Positions 1 through 10,622 of a stretch of DNA of 64,000 nt are shown piece by piece. The DNA is from Morella rubra. Taxonomy: Eukaryota; Streptophyta; Magnoliopsida; Fagales; Myricaceae. The translations under genes were made by a program, and so were the position numbers. The DNA is taken from assembly GCA_003952965.2 (NCBI GenBank), contig CM025855.1:29664835-29728834 (forward strand), in the 5' to 3' direction. The notes beneath the pieces are model-generated. The model worked only from the letters and a program-made list of their open reading frames with translations, made no database searches and was not told where the DNA came from. Numbering within the stretch: position 1 is the first letter of the stretch; each line of letters starts with the position of its first letter.

Positions 1-24
1 AAATTGAAACTAAAGAACTCTCAC

Positions 25-3000
25 CTTCGGTGATTTTGATAGTAGTTATCAAGCTGATAGTAGATGTAAATGGGAGCTTTCATACGCTTGTACACCTGCA
101 AAAGAAAGCCAAAAATGCATTACAAAAGAATTAAAAAAAAAAGAAAAAAGAAAAAAAAGATGAGCAGTGCAATGGCCTAAATCCAGGAACAACAGCTTCA
201 CTATTCTCTAAATTTCCTGTGTAAATGGTTAAACATATGAAGGTCTCCGAAGTACTTCAAATGTGGACCATTATACAGGGAAACGTCAACTGGTGCATCA
301 AACATTTTAATCAGTTTAGTGATTTGTTGCTGTTTGTCAAAGATTCCGAAGTTTTAGGATCCAAAGCATGGTATCCAGCAAGCCTCTATTCTTCTATGGC
401 ACAAGAAATCCACAGCTAAAAGGGAGAAAAAGAACAAAATTCCCGAACCCTACACAAATCCCAGCCAATAGGCTCAATGGCTAGGTTGTCATTGACGTGC
501 TAAGGTGAAATTTGTTCTTTGACTTCTTCTTATCTCTTTCTAGTTCTGTGTATTTTTGCTTTAATCCCAAAACAAGCCATTATTTCTTTAAGTAGGCCCC
601 ACCCCTATAACCCTAATTACCTCTCAACACCATTCCTACAATAAAGATGCTAACATCATGTGTTATATCTATTATTAGCACAGCATGTCTTATTCTAGAC
701 AAAAACGTACAAACAAAAAAGTACAAGACAGATAGGAAAGTGCACAAACTATTTGAAAATTTACTCTACAAAGCCTCTAAAATGGGGGAAAGACTGAAAC
801 ATGCAGTTTTAAGCTTCAGTAAATGCCTATGTAACAACAAGTTCGTACCACCATAGCAAATGTGAATCTAAACTAAAAATATCTACACATGAGGTTACTC
901 AGTCGATTTTCCTTTCAGTCCCTTCAGAAGATTTCATTGTCATGGATCACCAAGGTTTGAACCCAAATTCAAAGGCAATAGGGGTAGAGGGAGGGGGAAG
1001 AACTAAACTAGCAAAGAAGATGGAAGATCAGCTTACGACTTAATCAACTCTTTGAAAGATACTTAAATCTGGAAAGAGAGGGGGAAAACAACAAGCTAAT
1101 AAGCTTGTGGAGAAATTAACCATTACTTGTTTAAATAGCCAGATATTGTGTAAGGATTTTGCATTCACCTGGCACTAAACTTAAGGAAGCATCCAAGAAG
1201 GTCTTGAAGCCATCTGATGTCTTCTTCCAATAGTAGGGTTTAAATTCTAAGCATGACCCTTTAAAGACATAGATGTTAAAGGATGACAACTAAACAGGTT
1301 TAGTCCGTGACTATGAATCATGAATCCACCATACCACTGGCTGAATAATCAGGTGCAGAGGGTAATTATAGCTTCGATGCAAGTTCAAAATGACCTATAT
1401 TACTCCTACAGATGGATTCCATTCTTTATATCGTGCTAGTAAAGTTCAGTCTTTTTTCGATCACCAATGATGCTGGTGATCAAGGCAATGACAAAAATAC
1501 AACCACCACACATACACTCTTCAAAACATGTTTCCAGCACTCTTTCTTCCTGAGGCAAGTTAAACCTACAAGGTTGATGCAATCTGGATCAGGGTAGTCA
1601 ACTTAAGGTAGCACTACTTAGCAGGATGCTGTTAAGCTCATATTCCTTTTCACTTTGGAGTCTATTACCACACACAAGTTTCTAAGTGATCTGCATCTAA
1701 CTAGTTCACCTTTCCTAATAAATTAGGTGCAACCACTGAGGATAAGATTCACTTTGGAGTCTATTACCACACACAAGTTTCTAAGTGATCTCTATCTAGC
1801 TAGTTCACCTTTCCTAATAAATTAGGTGCAACCACTGAGGATAAGATAGCAGGTAAGAGACGTGAAAAAAGCAAATGAAAAAATCATTCAAACGTGTTCA
1901 TAAACTTCTGCAGAACGATTGCTTACCCTTCAGAAAATAAACAATGGAATCTGATTGGATGTAAGAGCAATTGATAACATCTCTCTTCCTGGATTTGATT
2001 GTTTATATAAGTCCATCAACGATCTCTTCTACTTCTTAAGCTCTTTGACAACCAGAAGAACATCACTTCATCAATTTAAACTGCTCCTAACTGCCTCCCC
2101 CACATCCCCCGCCCTCGGCTCCCTTTTTTTGTCTTATTTCTTTCTCCTTTTGAAAACTGAACCTTCCTAAGTAGACAATACAAACCACTTGATTACAAAC
2201 AATGTGTTTATGTTTAATGTGGGAGGCAACAGAGAGGCTGAGGGTTTCTCAAGATCTAGCAAATAGGTGTTTTCATCTGCAAGATGGTTGGGATTTTCCA
2301 GAGATTTAGGCCAGTTTTTTGTGGTCTGCTAATTCTATTCTGACTGTACATTAAGTAAAGAAGCGATCATTGTGACAAAGTATGTATGATGCAATCCTTG
2401 AAAGTGATATGAGGCTCATAAAATGAAGATGTGGTAAACAGAGAAAGAGCAAATATTTATATATTACCTTTAATACGCGTGAACAGTTTTTTGGAATTGA
2501 GCTGTCTTTAATATATCTCAGCATATTGCTTCTGAATGCCACTGGTACACAGTCAATGTCATATCGTTCGACAATTTCAACAACCTAGAAATCAAATAGC
2601 CACTAAAAAGTCATTCAAAAATCTATTCTACATATGGTCAAAAGCTTTGAAGGGATAAAAAGAGTACAGAAACAGTATGATAATATTTTTAAAGTAAACA
2701 GAGGGAATGATTACGCTTCGGGAAGCACGAAGAGTGACAAAGCCGACTGGAATGAAAATGGTGCCCATCAATAGAAATATAGTAATGACCTGCAGAGTAG
2801 ATCATCAGCAGCACGAAGAACATAAGTAACATGAATAGCTGATTATTAAAGATTTAGATGTACATAGTAATATGTGAGAAGTTACCGATGCTGGTGTTAG
2901 GACAGGTTTACAAGCTGGGAGCCTCTGCTGTCTAAATAGATACAAAGCTGCAAAAGCACCATATTCAGACCTATTTTGAATTAACGTATGCTAAATTAAG

Positions 3001-3977
3001 CACATATATGTATTAACTGTAAAGAAGCTGAAAGTGTTGTCAACAGGCATTTTTCTAGAAGATCACCTCCAAATCACCAAAACAACTAATAAAAGTGGAT
3101 AAAATTGTTCCCCTATTACCTACTTTTCTAATTCTTTTGGTATAGAGTCAAGGGTTAAACCCAGAAAAGGCTAGAGCAGTACACTAGCGCAACATTTGAT
3201 CCTCTTAACACATTGGAGCTAATCAGAATCCCCATCGGGTAGAAGTGGCATGACATCCCTCCAGGCAACATTCAGATGGTGAGCTGACACAATTATAATG
3301 CTTGATGAGAACTTGTTAAGTGTAATGCACTTGGATGATTCCTAACATCTGGCATATGCAGAATGATGCTGGAGAACACATAACTTAATGATTCAAATTA
3401 TTCATCTATTTCGTAAGCAAAATGCTCCAGATGTGTGCTAGTGAAGGGGACAGGGCAAGAGACAGTGAAAGAGAGAGAGAAAGCAATTGTGTTGCTGAAG
3501 TTAAGATGCATACAGTATTGGCCATGCAATATATAACCAGCACTAAGAAAATGGGGCACAACATAGGTTTGTTAGAAGCATGTGTGCATGACATTAAAAA
3601 CTTCTTTCTTCAAGTCCAATGGAGCACTGAAGCTTGTGTCCACCCCTGGAAGATATTTCAGACAAGCAAGATGTGAAGTGACTCCCATATATCCAAAAGC
3701 AGATGCAGGGGCTTTCTTTTCACAAACATAAATGATGTATCCTAAACTCTTAATCTTAGTTCAGAGAGCCCAGTACCCTTATAGAATCTGTTCCTCAGCA
3801 GTATCATCTAACTATCTAAGGCACCTCCTACCGGCTGAACTGTGTGTGATAACAAGTTGGGAGGTGTAATGTGATTGCAAATACACAAAAATAATTACCT
3901 TTATGTCTCTGTGTGCGGATTGGAATAGTTTGGGCCCCTGATGGAACTTCTGATATGCTTCCTCCATCCACATCCAT
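25..3977 (-). CDS. ALIS: ALA-interacting subunit (CDC50/LEM3 family), 5' five exons, gene runs off left edge
   Basis: CDC50/LEM3 proteins are membrane-spanning beta subunits of P4-ATPase phospholipid flippases, needed for their exit from the ER and for activity. Five exons join in phase on the minus strand: 3899-3977 (ATG at 3977), 2886-2947, 2715-2789, 2468-2584 and 25-95, all with GT donors and AG acceptors. Visible in order: short acidic N-terminus MDVDGG, the family signature QQRLPACKPVLTPAS, a first membrane helix (ITIFLLMGTIFIPVGFVTL), then VVEIVERYDIDCVP, KNCSR, and MKAPIYIYYQLDNYYQNHRR. Order and spacing match plant ALIS proteins. The frame is open over 404 coding bases; the rest of the extracellular domain, the second helix and the stop lie beyond position 1. 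The start is chosen because exon 1 is short, begins with ATG and leads directly into the family signature. Intron 4 is large (2.4 kb). Confidence 0.9.
1650..1847. repeat. 99-bp tandem duplication inside ALIS intron 4
   Basis: Two adjacent copies, 1650-1748 and 1749-1847, differ at only a few positions (for example gcatctaacta against ctatctagcta). The few differences suggest a fairly recent local duplication. It lies in the largest intron of the ALIS gene and carries no obvious coding frame. The rest of the intron (96-2467) shows no recognised element. Confidence 0.9.
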
Positions 3978-5620
3978 CAGTTATAAGTTTCAGCAATGCC
4001 ACTTCAAAGAACTAATCTTTTGTAAGTCACTGTGCAAGTCCCAATTATACAGAAACGGCACCAGAATTGAAACTTTTCTCACTCATTTCATCAGAAGCAA
4101 AATTTTCACTGCAACATATGACCTCTATAGCACCAAACTAGACAGCATAGATTGCTAGGAAACAATCTGCCCTGGTATCAGGGAGGACGCAGGTAGAAAA
4201 GCTGTACTTTCATATGTTCAAGATATGAACTATGGATGAACAATGGCGCGTTAATTTCTTTGGCCGAGCCACTCTAGTATTTAGTGTCACATTTTGTAGT
4301 AACTAAACAGAGGAATATGTAAGATCCGTGACAAACCGTAGCGGGAGAGCAAAAATATTATCTCGTAAAAATTGACTATCAAATCCTTTTGCAATATTTA
4401 GAATTTTCAAGAAACAAAAACTGTATCTTGTTGTCGGCAATCGTCCCCCGAAAATTGGGGCAGTCAAAAGAAATTTCATTTTTAGTTCCCCACAAATCAA
4501 ATAATCCACTGAATACCTCCAGCAGAATTCTTTGTCCCAACTAGGTGGCATAATACTACGGCGTCGGGCACAAAACAAGGAGTAAGTTTTATTCTCTTCG
4601 TATTGCTGGAAAAAAAATCAAGGTTTTTGTATTCCAACCAAATAACTAAGAATATCTTGCGAGAAACAAAATTCCAAGACTTCGTTCTCTCCTTTCCCAA
4701 TTGATAAGATTTCTTTGACTGTACATTGGTTTGACCTTTCACTAAATTCTCAGCAACGTCCGTAATGGTGGGGCCTTGGGGTTTCCGAACAAAAGTCCTA
4801 TTCTAATGTATATACCCTCGATTTTTCAGCCACCAAAAATCGTACCAGGACAAGAAGGAATACCTGACAAGTTTTGTGAAGCTCCCCAGCCTCGACCGGG
4901 CAAGCGGAGCTGGGGAGTGAACCGGAACGGCAATATGTTGAGGAGAAGAACTTCGGAGACAGAGCTGAATAACCAAAATGAGGGGTAAGAAATGAGATTG
5001 CTTCGGATGATGGAAATTGAACTCCTTGCTATATAATATATTCTTAGCTTTCAGAGGAGAACTGCATGACGCAGAGATATTTTCCTTTTTCTACTTTTCC
5101 TTTTCAGGCAAAGACAATACGTTCATAACAGAGAAATTGAACTCCATCTTTGTTTTTTTTTTTTTTTGGCCTTTTTCTCTTTTCCATTTTTTTTCTACAA
5201 TTAAACCTTAAATTTTCAGGTAAACATTTTTCATTAGATAAAAATTAATAAGCAAATGACTCTGAATGAAATCGTCTGGTTAAAATCTGAAGAATGCTTT
5301 TTAAAAAAAAAAAAATTAACTGTCAGAGTTTATTTTTAATTTATGTCTCTCAAAATCAAATCCTAATATTTGAATTTAACTGTTAGAGTTTAATTTTAAA
5401 GATAAATACAAAATTAAATAAGTCCCTGAATTTTAAAAGTTATCAAATTTTAAATGTTAAAGATTTTAAATTTATGATGGTTTTTAAAATTTAAGGACGT
5501 ATTTGATTTTTTATGTAAATTATATGACTAATTTTATATTTATTTCTTAATTTTAATTTAAAGAAATACATGCTAGTTAAATTGTAATTTTGATTTAAAG
5601 AAAGAAATGGTCGGCCGTTT
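3978..5620. other. Intergenic spacer between divergent ALIS and PPR genes
   Basis: This holds the ALIS 5' flank (promoter and any 5' UTR, not resolvable here) and an AT-rich stretch (5200-5620). A GC-richer patch around 4850-4940 contains a short inverted repeat (agctcccca / tggggagct, 4879-4917) but no convincing gene. The open frames present are short and lack family similarity. Confidence 0.5.
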
Positions 5621-5783
5621 AAGGAAATCAAAGGCAAGCCAATGAGCTGTAGCTCAGGCCTCCCTTTGGGGAGGGTAGGTCCGGGGGTCGAATCCCCCCT
5701 CTTCCGCAGGCTAAGTCCTGCTCCACCATTTACCTTAAAAAAAGAAAAAAAAAGAAAAAAAAAAAAAGGAAGTCAAAGGCAAG
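5621..5783 (+). mobile_element. tRNA-derived SINE with 18-bp target-site duplications
   Basis: The body (about 5639-5765) contains a tRNA-like A box (tagctcaggcc, 5650-5660) and, about 35 bp on, a B box (gggtcgaatcc, 5685-5695), the internal RNA polymerase III promoter arrangement. It ends in an A-rich tail (5738-5765). The flanks 5621-5638 (aaggaaatcaaaggcaag) and 5766-5783 (aaggaagtcaaaggcaag) match at 17 of 18 positions, as expected for a target-site duplication made by LINE-type retroposition. Tail and duplication together identify a short SINE. It sits about 150 bp upstream of the PPR start codon and so may lie in that gene's promoter or leader. Confidence 0.8.
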
Positions 5784-5934
5784 AACGACAGTGATGCAGG
5801 GGGGACTAAGGTGTAGTTTTTGCATTTGGAAGTTTGCAGAAGTGGCAACACAGTGTTAGCTGAAATTTTCGGAGGCATGGTAGGACGCAATACCTAATTA
5901 GCTCCTTCCGTGAATATGCCTGCTGCGTCGTAGC

Positions 5935-8100
5935 ATGCCTCCCATTCAGTTGTCGAGGCATCTTCCCCAAAACCCTTTGGCTCTCAAATTTCCGCACTTT
6001 CCCGCCAACCAATCAAGGCCTTTCAGCACACTTGCTTCCTTCTTGAGCCTCTGCACCAAACCTCAACACATTCAGCAAGTGCATGCCCGGTTTACCCTCC
6101 ATGGCCTACACCAAAACCCTGCACTCTCTTCCGAACTCATGGACTGCTATGCCAACCTTGGCCTACTTCATCTCTCCCAACAAGTCTTCAACTCCATTAC
6201 CAACCCAAGCCTAGTTCTTTACAACACTAATTTGAGAATTTCGTCGAAGTTTGGTGAGTTTGAGAGAACCTTCTCGGTGTATCAAGAAATGGTCAAGAAT
6301 TCAATCTTCCCAGATGAAGATACTTACCCTTTTGTTCTAAGGTCATGCTCTTGTTTGTCTGATGTTGAATATGGGAAAAACGTTCATGGGCATCTGGTCA
6401 AACTTGGTTTCGATTCCTTTGATTTAGTAGGCATAGCTTTGGTAGATATGTATAGGAACTGTGGTGATTTTGAGACTGAACGAAAACTGGTTGAAGGAGA
6501 GTCTGCTTGTGATTTGGATTACTGGAATTCTTTGATTTTTGAGGCTTCTCAAAATGGAAATGCCGAGGAGAGTTTTCGTCTCTTTGAGAGAATGAGAATG
6601 AACAAACTTGAGCCAGATTCAGACACTGTGATTTACTTGTTAAGGTCAAGTGTTGATATGAACTCATTACAGGCAGGGAAGGCTATCCATAATTTGGTGG
6701 TTGTGAGCAATTTGTGTAAGGATTTATCAGTGAACACTGCACTATTGTCCATGTACGCTAAGTTGTATGGTCTGGAATATGCAAAATTGCTATTTGAGAA
6801 AATGCCCGAGAAGGACTGTGTTGTTTGGAATATAATGGTATCAGCATATTCTCGAAATGGATACCCTGAGAAATCCATTGAACTATTAAGATGTATGGTA
6901 AGATCGGGGGTTAGAGCTGATTTATTCACAGCATTGCCTGTGGTTTCTTCAATCTCACAGTTAAAGTCTATTGGTTGGGGCAAACAATTGCACGCTCATG
7001 TAGTACGAAATGGTTCAGACTATCAAGCGTCAGTTCATAATTCTCTTATTGACATGTATTGTGAGTGTGCCCGTCTAACTTATGCAAGGAAGATCTTTGA
7101 GTCATTGATAGACAAGACCGTGGTTTCATGGAGCACAATGATTAAGGGCTATGTAACCCATGATCATTCCATTGACGCTTTATCTCTGTTTGCCAAGATG
7201 ACAGAGGAAGGAGTAAGAGTCGATTTTGTTACAGTTATTAACATTTTGCCTGCTTGTGTGAACATCGGGGCATTAGAAAATGTAAAATACCTTCATGGGT
7301 ACTCGTTGAAGTCTGGCCTTAACATACTATCCTCTGTTACTACAGCACTTCTTGTCAGTTATGCAAAATGTGGATGCATAGAAGTGGCCCGAAAGATTTT
7401 TGATGATGAGAAAATCAATGCCAAAGATCTTATCATGTGGAACTCTATGATCAGTGCATATGCTAAGCACGGAGTCTGGTCTAAATGTTTTGATTTGTCC
7501 AACCAAATGAAGCATTGGAATATGAAACCAGATCAAGTGACCTTTGTTGGGCTATTGACAGCTTGTGTAAATTCAGGCCTCATTAAAGAAGGGCAACACT
7601 GTTTCAAGGAGATGGTGGACAACTATGGTTTCCAACCAACCCAAGAACACTACGCTTGCATGGTGGATTTATTAGGGCGTGCTGGGCAAATGAATGAAGC
7701 CAGAGAAGTTGTAAAAGCTATGCCCTTTAAACCAGACACTCGAGTATGGGGCCCATTACTCAGTGCCTGTAAGACACACTCAGAAACGAGGTTTGCAGAG
7801 TTCGCAGCTGAGAAGCTTATAACTATGGAACCGAAAAATGCTGGAAATTACATATTGCTCTCCAATATTTATGCTGCTGCTGGAAAGTGGGATGGTGTTG
7901 CTAAAATGAGGACTTTTCTTAGAGATAAGGGATTGAAAAAAACTCCTGGGTCTAGCTGGCTAGAAGTGAATGGACAAGTGTGTGAATTTCTTGTAGCTGA
8001 TCAATCTCATCCTAGATCAGACGATATTTACACAATTTTAAGAAACATAGAGCTGGAAATCAAGGAGGCTAGAAACAAGAGTTCAGGAACACTATCTTAA
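5935..8100 (+). CDS. Pentatricopeptide repeat protein, PLS subfamily with E/E+ tail, intronless
   Basis: A 721-residue single-exon protein. The N-terminus is rich in Pro, Ser and Arg with no acidic residue in about the first 35 residues, compatible with an organellar presequence. It is followed by an array of degenerate 31-36-residue repeats with PLS hallmarks: WNSLI, ALLSMYAKL, VVWNIMVSAYSRNG, VSWSTMIKGY, SLIDMYCECA, MWNSMISAYAKHG and KPDQVTFVGLLTAC. The C-terminus carries the E motif (YACMVDLLGRAGQMNEA, GPLLSACKTH, NYILLSNIYAAAGKWD) and an E+-like segment (GSSWLEVNGQVCEFLVADQSHP). No DYW deaminase domain follows; the frame stops after ELEIKEARNKSSGTLS. Proteins of this type bind organellar RNA sequence-specifically and usually take part in C-to-U editing, the E-type members recruiting a deaminase in trans. 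The RNA target cannot be inferred from the sequence alone. Intronless structure is normal for the family. Confidence 0.95.
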   Translation: MPPIQLSRHLPQNPLALKFPHFPANQSRPFSTLASFLSLCTKPQHIQQVHARFTLHGLHQNPALSSELMDCYANLGLLHLSQQVFNSITNPSLVLYNTNLRISSKFGEFERTFSVYQEMVKNSIFPDEDTYPFVLRSCSCLSDVEYGKNVHGHLVKLGFDSFDLVGIALVDMYRNCGDFETERKLVEGESACDLDYWNSLIFEASQNGNAEESFRLFERMRMNKLEPDSDTVIYLLRSSVDMNSLQAGKAIHNLVVVSNLCKDLSVNTALLSMYAKLYGLEYAKLLFEKMPEKDCVVWNIMVSAYSRNGYPEKSIELLRCMVRSGVRADLFTALPVVSSISQLKSIGWGKQLHAHVVRNGSDYQASVHNSLIDMYCECARLTYARKIFESLIDKTVVSWSTMIKGYVTHDHSIDALSLFAKMTEEGVRVDFVTVINILPACVNIGALENVKYLHGYSLKSGLNILSSVTTALLVSYAKCGCIEVARKIFDDEKINAKDLIMWNSMISAYAKHGVWSKCFDLSNQMKHWNMKPDQVTFVGLLTACVNSGLIKEGQHCFKEMVDNYGFQPTQEHYACMVDLLGRAGQMNEAREVVKAMPFKPDTRVWGPLLSACKTHSETRFAEFAAEKLITMEPKNAGNYILLSNIYAAAGKWDGVAKMRTFLRDKGLKKTPGSSWLEVNGQVCEFLVADQSHPRSDDIYTILRNIELEIKEARNKSSGTLS

Positions 8101-9652
8101 CCTTCACTTTCGTTCTTTGGAAAAGTTTGAAGAACTTTTATCCTCTGTGTCGTCTCTAAATGCAGGGTGCAGATTGTAGCAATCAATAGCCTTTTACCAA
8201 GATCAGATGCCGCATATGGGTTGATGTCAAAGAGCAACGGCCATATGGAGGATTTTTGTGGTAAAGAAATGGATTTTAGCAACCATTTCTTGGAGCTTTT
8301 TGATTGTCAACCACCTAAGATATGTAAATTTCATTGTCAGAGGTTTCTCTTCATGGTTCTCCTAGGGTATTGCTTAGGTCCTTAAGCCAGCCCCAAACAT
8401 CAATGGCTCTTTTCTCCACTCGTTCATCTCTTACTGCTATTTTCTCCATGTCCAAGGCGTTTGGAGTACACATCCCTGTAGATTTTGGGGAGACCTCTCA
8501 CAAGAATCAAAGACGAATAGAATCAAGGCAGGAAGAAGTAAACTAATGTGCAGGAGCCGTTGTCCTGGAGCTTTCTCACGCTTGATGACAAAAGGTATTG
8601 GCTGTGTTTAAAGTTTAAAAAGTTTTAGTTTTGTCATTTATGATTTTGTTTTTTTTTTTTTTTTTCTTTTTGGTTCAGGTGGGATGACTAAAAAAACAAA
8701 AGCGGTGGGATGCAGAAACACATTTTTTGAGATAAGATTTTCTGTTTTTTGTTTTGTTTTGGTAGTATTTTGTTCTTTTACTTCTTAAAAAAAAAAAAAA
8801 AAGGGTAGTTTTGCTTCTTATTTTTTTTATACTTTGTCACATTCATGGAGTCTTAACAATGAGATACAGATTTTTTAAAAAATTTACATGTTGGATCTTT
8901 TATCTACCACTTATTTTGTAATTTACACTCAAAACTATCGTACTTGACACATTACACTCCACACTATTAATAGGTCTACACTTTACACTCCAAGTTACAA
9001 TCTCACTTCTTGTTATGTCTACCATAGTTGAATGAAAAAGAGAAGTATTTTCATATTTGAATTCAAACATACTCATTGGTTTTTCTAGTGGTTCGAGGAG
9101 TACTTTAAGGAACAACCTATTGAGAGGAAACTTGTCTGTAACATTCTTTTTTCTCTCTTTTTCTTTTATCTTTTTGTTTCTTTTTTCCTCGCCTCTTCAA
9201 TGTTGTGTTAAAATTCTCAGTTCCTGGATTCATCCTCTGTGAAACTATATTTGCTGAAGAGACGCATTTGATGAAATTGTTTTCCTTCTATGGCATTTGC
9301 CAGAACAAGCAGTGGCTCAACATAAAACTGTCACTGGATTGTCTTCTCTATAAACCCAACAGGAAAAGCCAAATTGGTTCCGCTCATATGGTTTTATATC
9401 TCAAGAACTGTCTGAACCACTGCATTTGATGTGTCTCCATTCAACATTATATTAAAGGGGTGTCAGAGATTTCAGAGGTCCATGTACCTACTCATACATC
9501 TAATTCAGCCCGAGATATATATAACAGATAGGGGGAAAAAAGAACAAATTTAATCATCAATAGTTTTGAAGATCCATTCGTTCTTGTTTTACATCTCAAC
9601 CTAAATTGCTTCTTTTCCTATTGAAGCAGCTGTGAAAAATAAAGTCAAACCA
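8101..9652. other. 3' flank of PPR gene and AT/T-rich spacer
   Basis: Immediately after the stop is probable 3' UTR. From about 8640 the sequence has long T and A runs (8650-8666, 8787-8801, 8821-8828). No gene, RNA or transposon with recognisable ends was found. Confidence 0.5.
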
Positions 9653-9955
9653 CAATTTCCTCGTCTGATAAAGTCCTGGTCTAATTAGTGGATGCCTAAA
9701 GCAACAAAAATCCTTATAAATCAACTCACCTCCGGTAAATAAGGTCTTTTCTCATGTGTGTTTCACTTTCATACTAGTCAGATTGAATTAGCAATAGCCA
9801 TAGCAATTTCCTCGTCGGATAAGGTTCTGGTCTAATTAGTGGATGCCTAACGCAACAAAAAGCCTCATAAATCAACTCACCTCCGGTATCAATAAGGTTG
9901 TTTCTCATGAGTGCATCATTTGCACACTAGTGATATTGAATTAGCAATAGCAGTA
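9653..9955. repeat. About 151-bp tandem duplication
   Basis: Two diverged copies start at 9653 and 9804. Shared anchor strings include ggtctaattagtggatgcct, aaatcaactcacctccggta and attgaattagcaatagc, in the same order and at the same offset of about 151 bp. No coding potential is visible in either copy. The region between here and the WD40 gene (9956-10622) is otherwise featureless and includes the 3' flank of that minus-strand gene. Confidence 0.85.
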
Positions 9956-10622
9956 ACGATTGATGAAAAATTAGAGGAATCAAGATCCTCTCCAATAGGC
10001 CAATTGAGAGAGAAATAACATTCACTGATACATATATTATCGAGCAATGTGAGACATACAACATTCAAGGCAAACTGTAGCTTTCTCTTTCGGTCTAATT
10101 CGATCAGCAAATTGCAAAAAATCTCAATTTAAGGTAGAGAAGCTATAATACTTATACCCAGAAGACGCTATTGTGACAAATGAGATTAGATGTTGATTTT
10201 TAAGAAGAAAAGACCATGTAACATGATTTCGATGACAGCGATATATCTCCATCTCTGAATATCACTTCAAGCGTTAAAAATGCAACTACTTGAAATTTTA
10301 GTCAAAAATTGAGAGGAGGATCCTTCATTAAACTCTACAACCTCTTAAGCACCATTAATGCCATTTTCTATGTTTCAGGTTCCAGAATATTTGTAACAGC
10401 AAACAGCGAAAAGGAAATTGGGCAGGACCCAAAGGCCAAAGGCAGAAGGTTCATGAACACGCCAAAAACTCACATTATATAATTAGTCAAACTAAGCAAG
10501 TATCCTATGCGTCAAAATTCATCAGTTGGGATTGAGCTCAACATTTGAGTTGACAAAACACAATAAAGCCAATTTCCCCAACCAGCATTCACAACTTTTC
10601 AGGAAGCATCATCTTATTGCTG

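Noticed and set aside
3406..3676. Overlapping open frames with Ser-Leu or Arg-Glu repeats
   Set aside because: Products of a short GA microsatellite within ALIS intron 1; no coding signature.
5645..5720. Possible functional tRNA gene
   Set aside because: A and B boxes are present but no cloverleaf, anticodon arm or acceptor stem can be folded, and the A-tail plus TSD identify a SINE.
6398..6983. Minus-strand open frames of 89 and 116 codons
   Set aside because: Lie antisense to the PPR coding region and show no family similarity.
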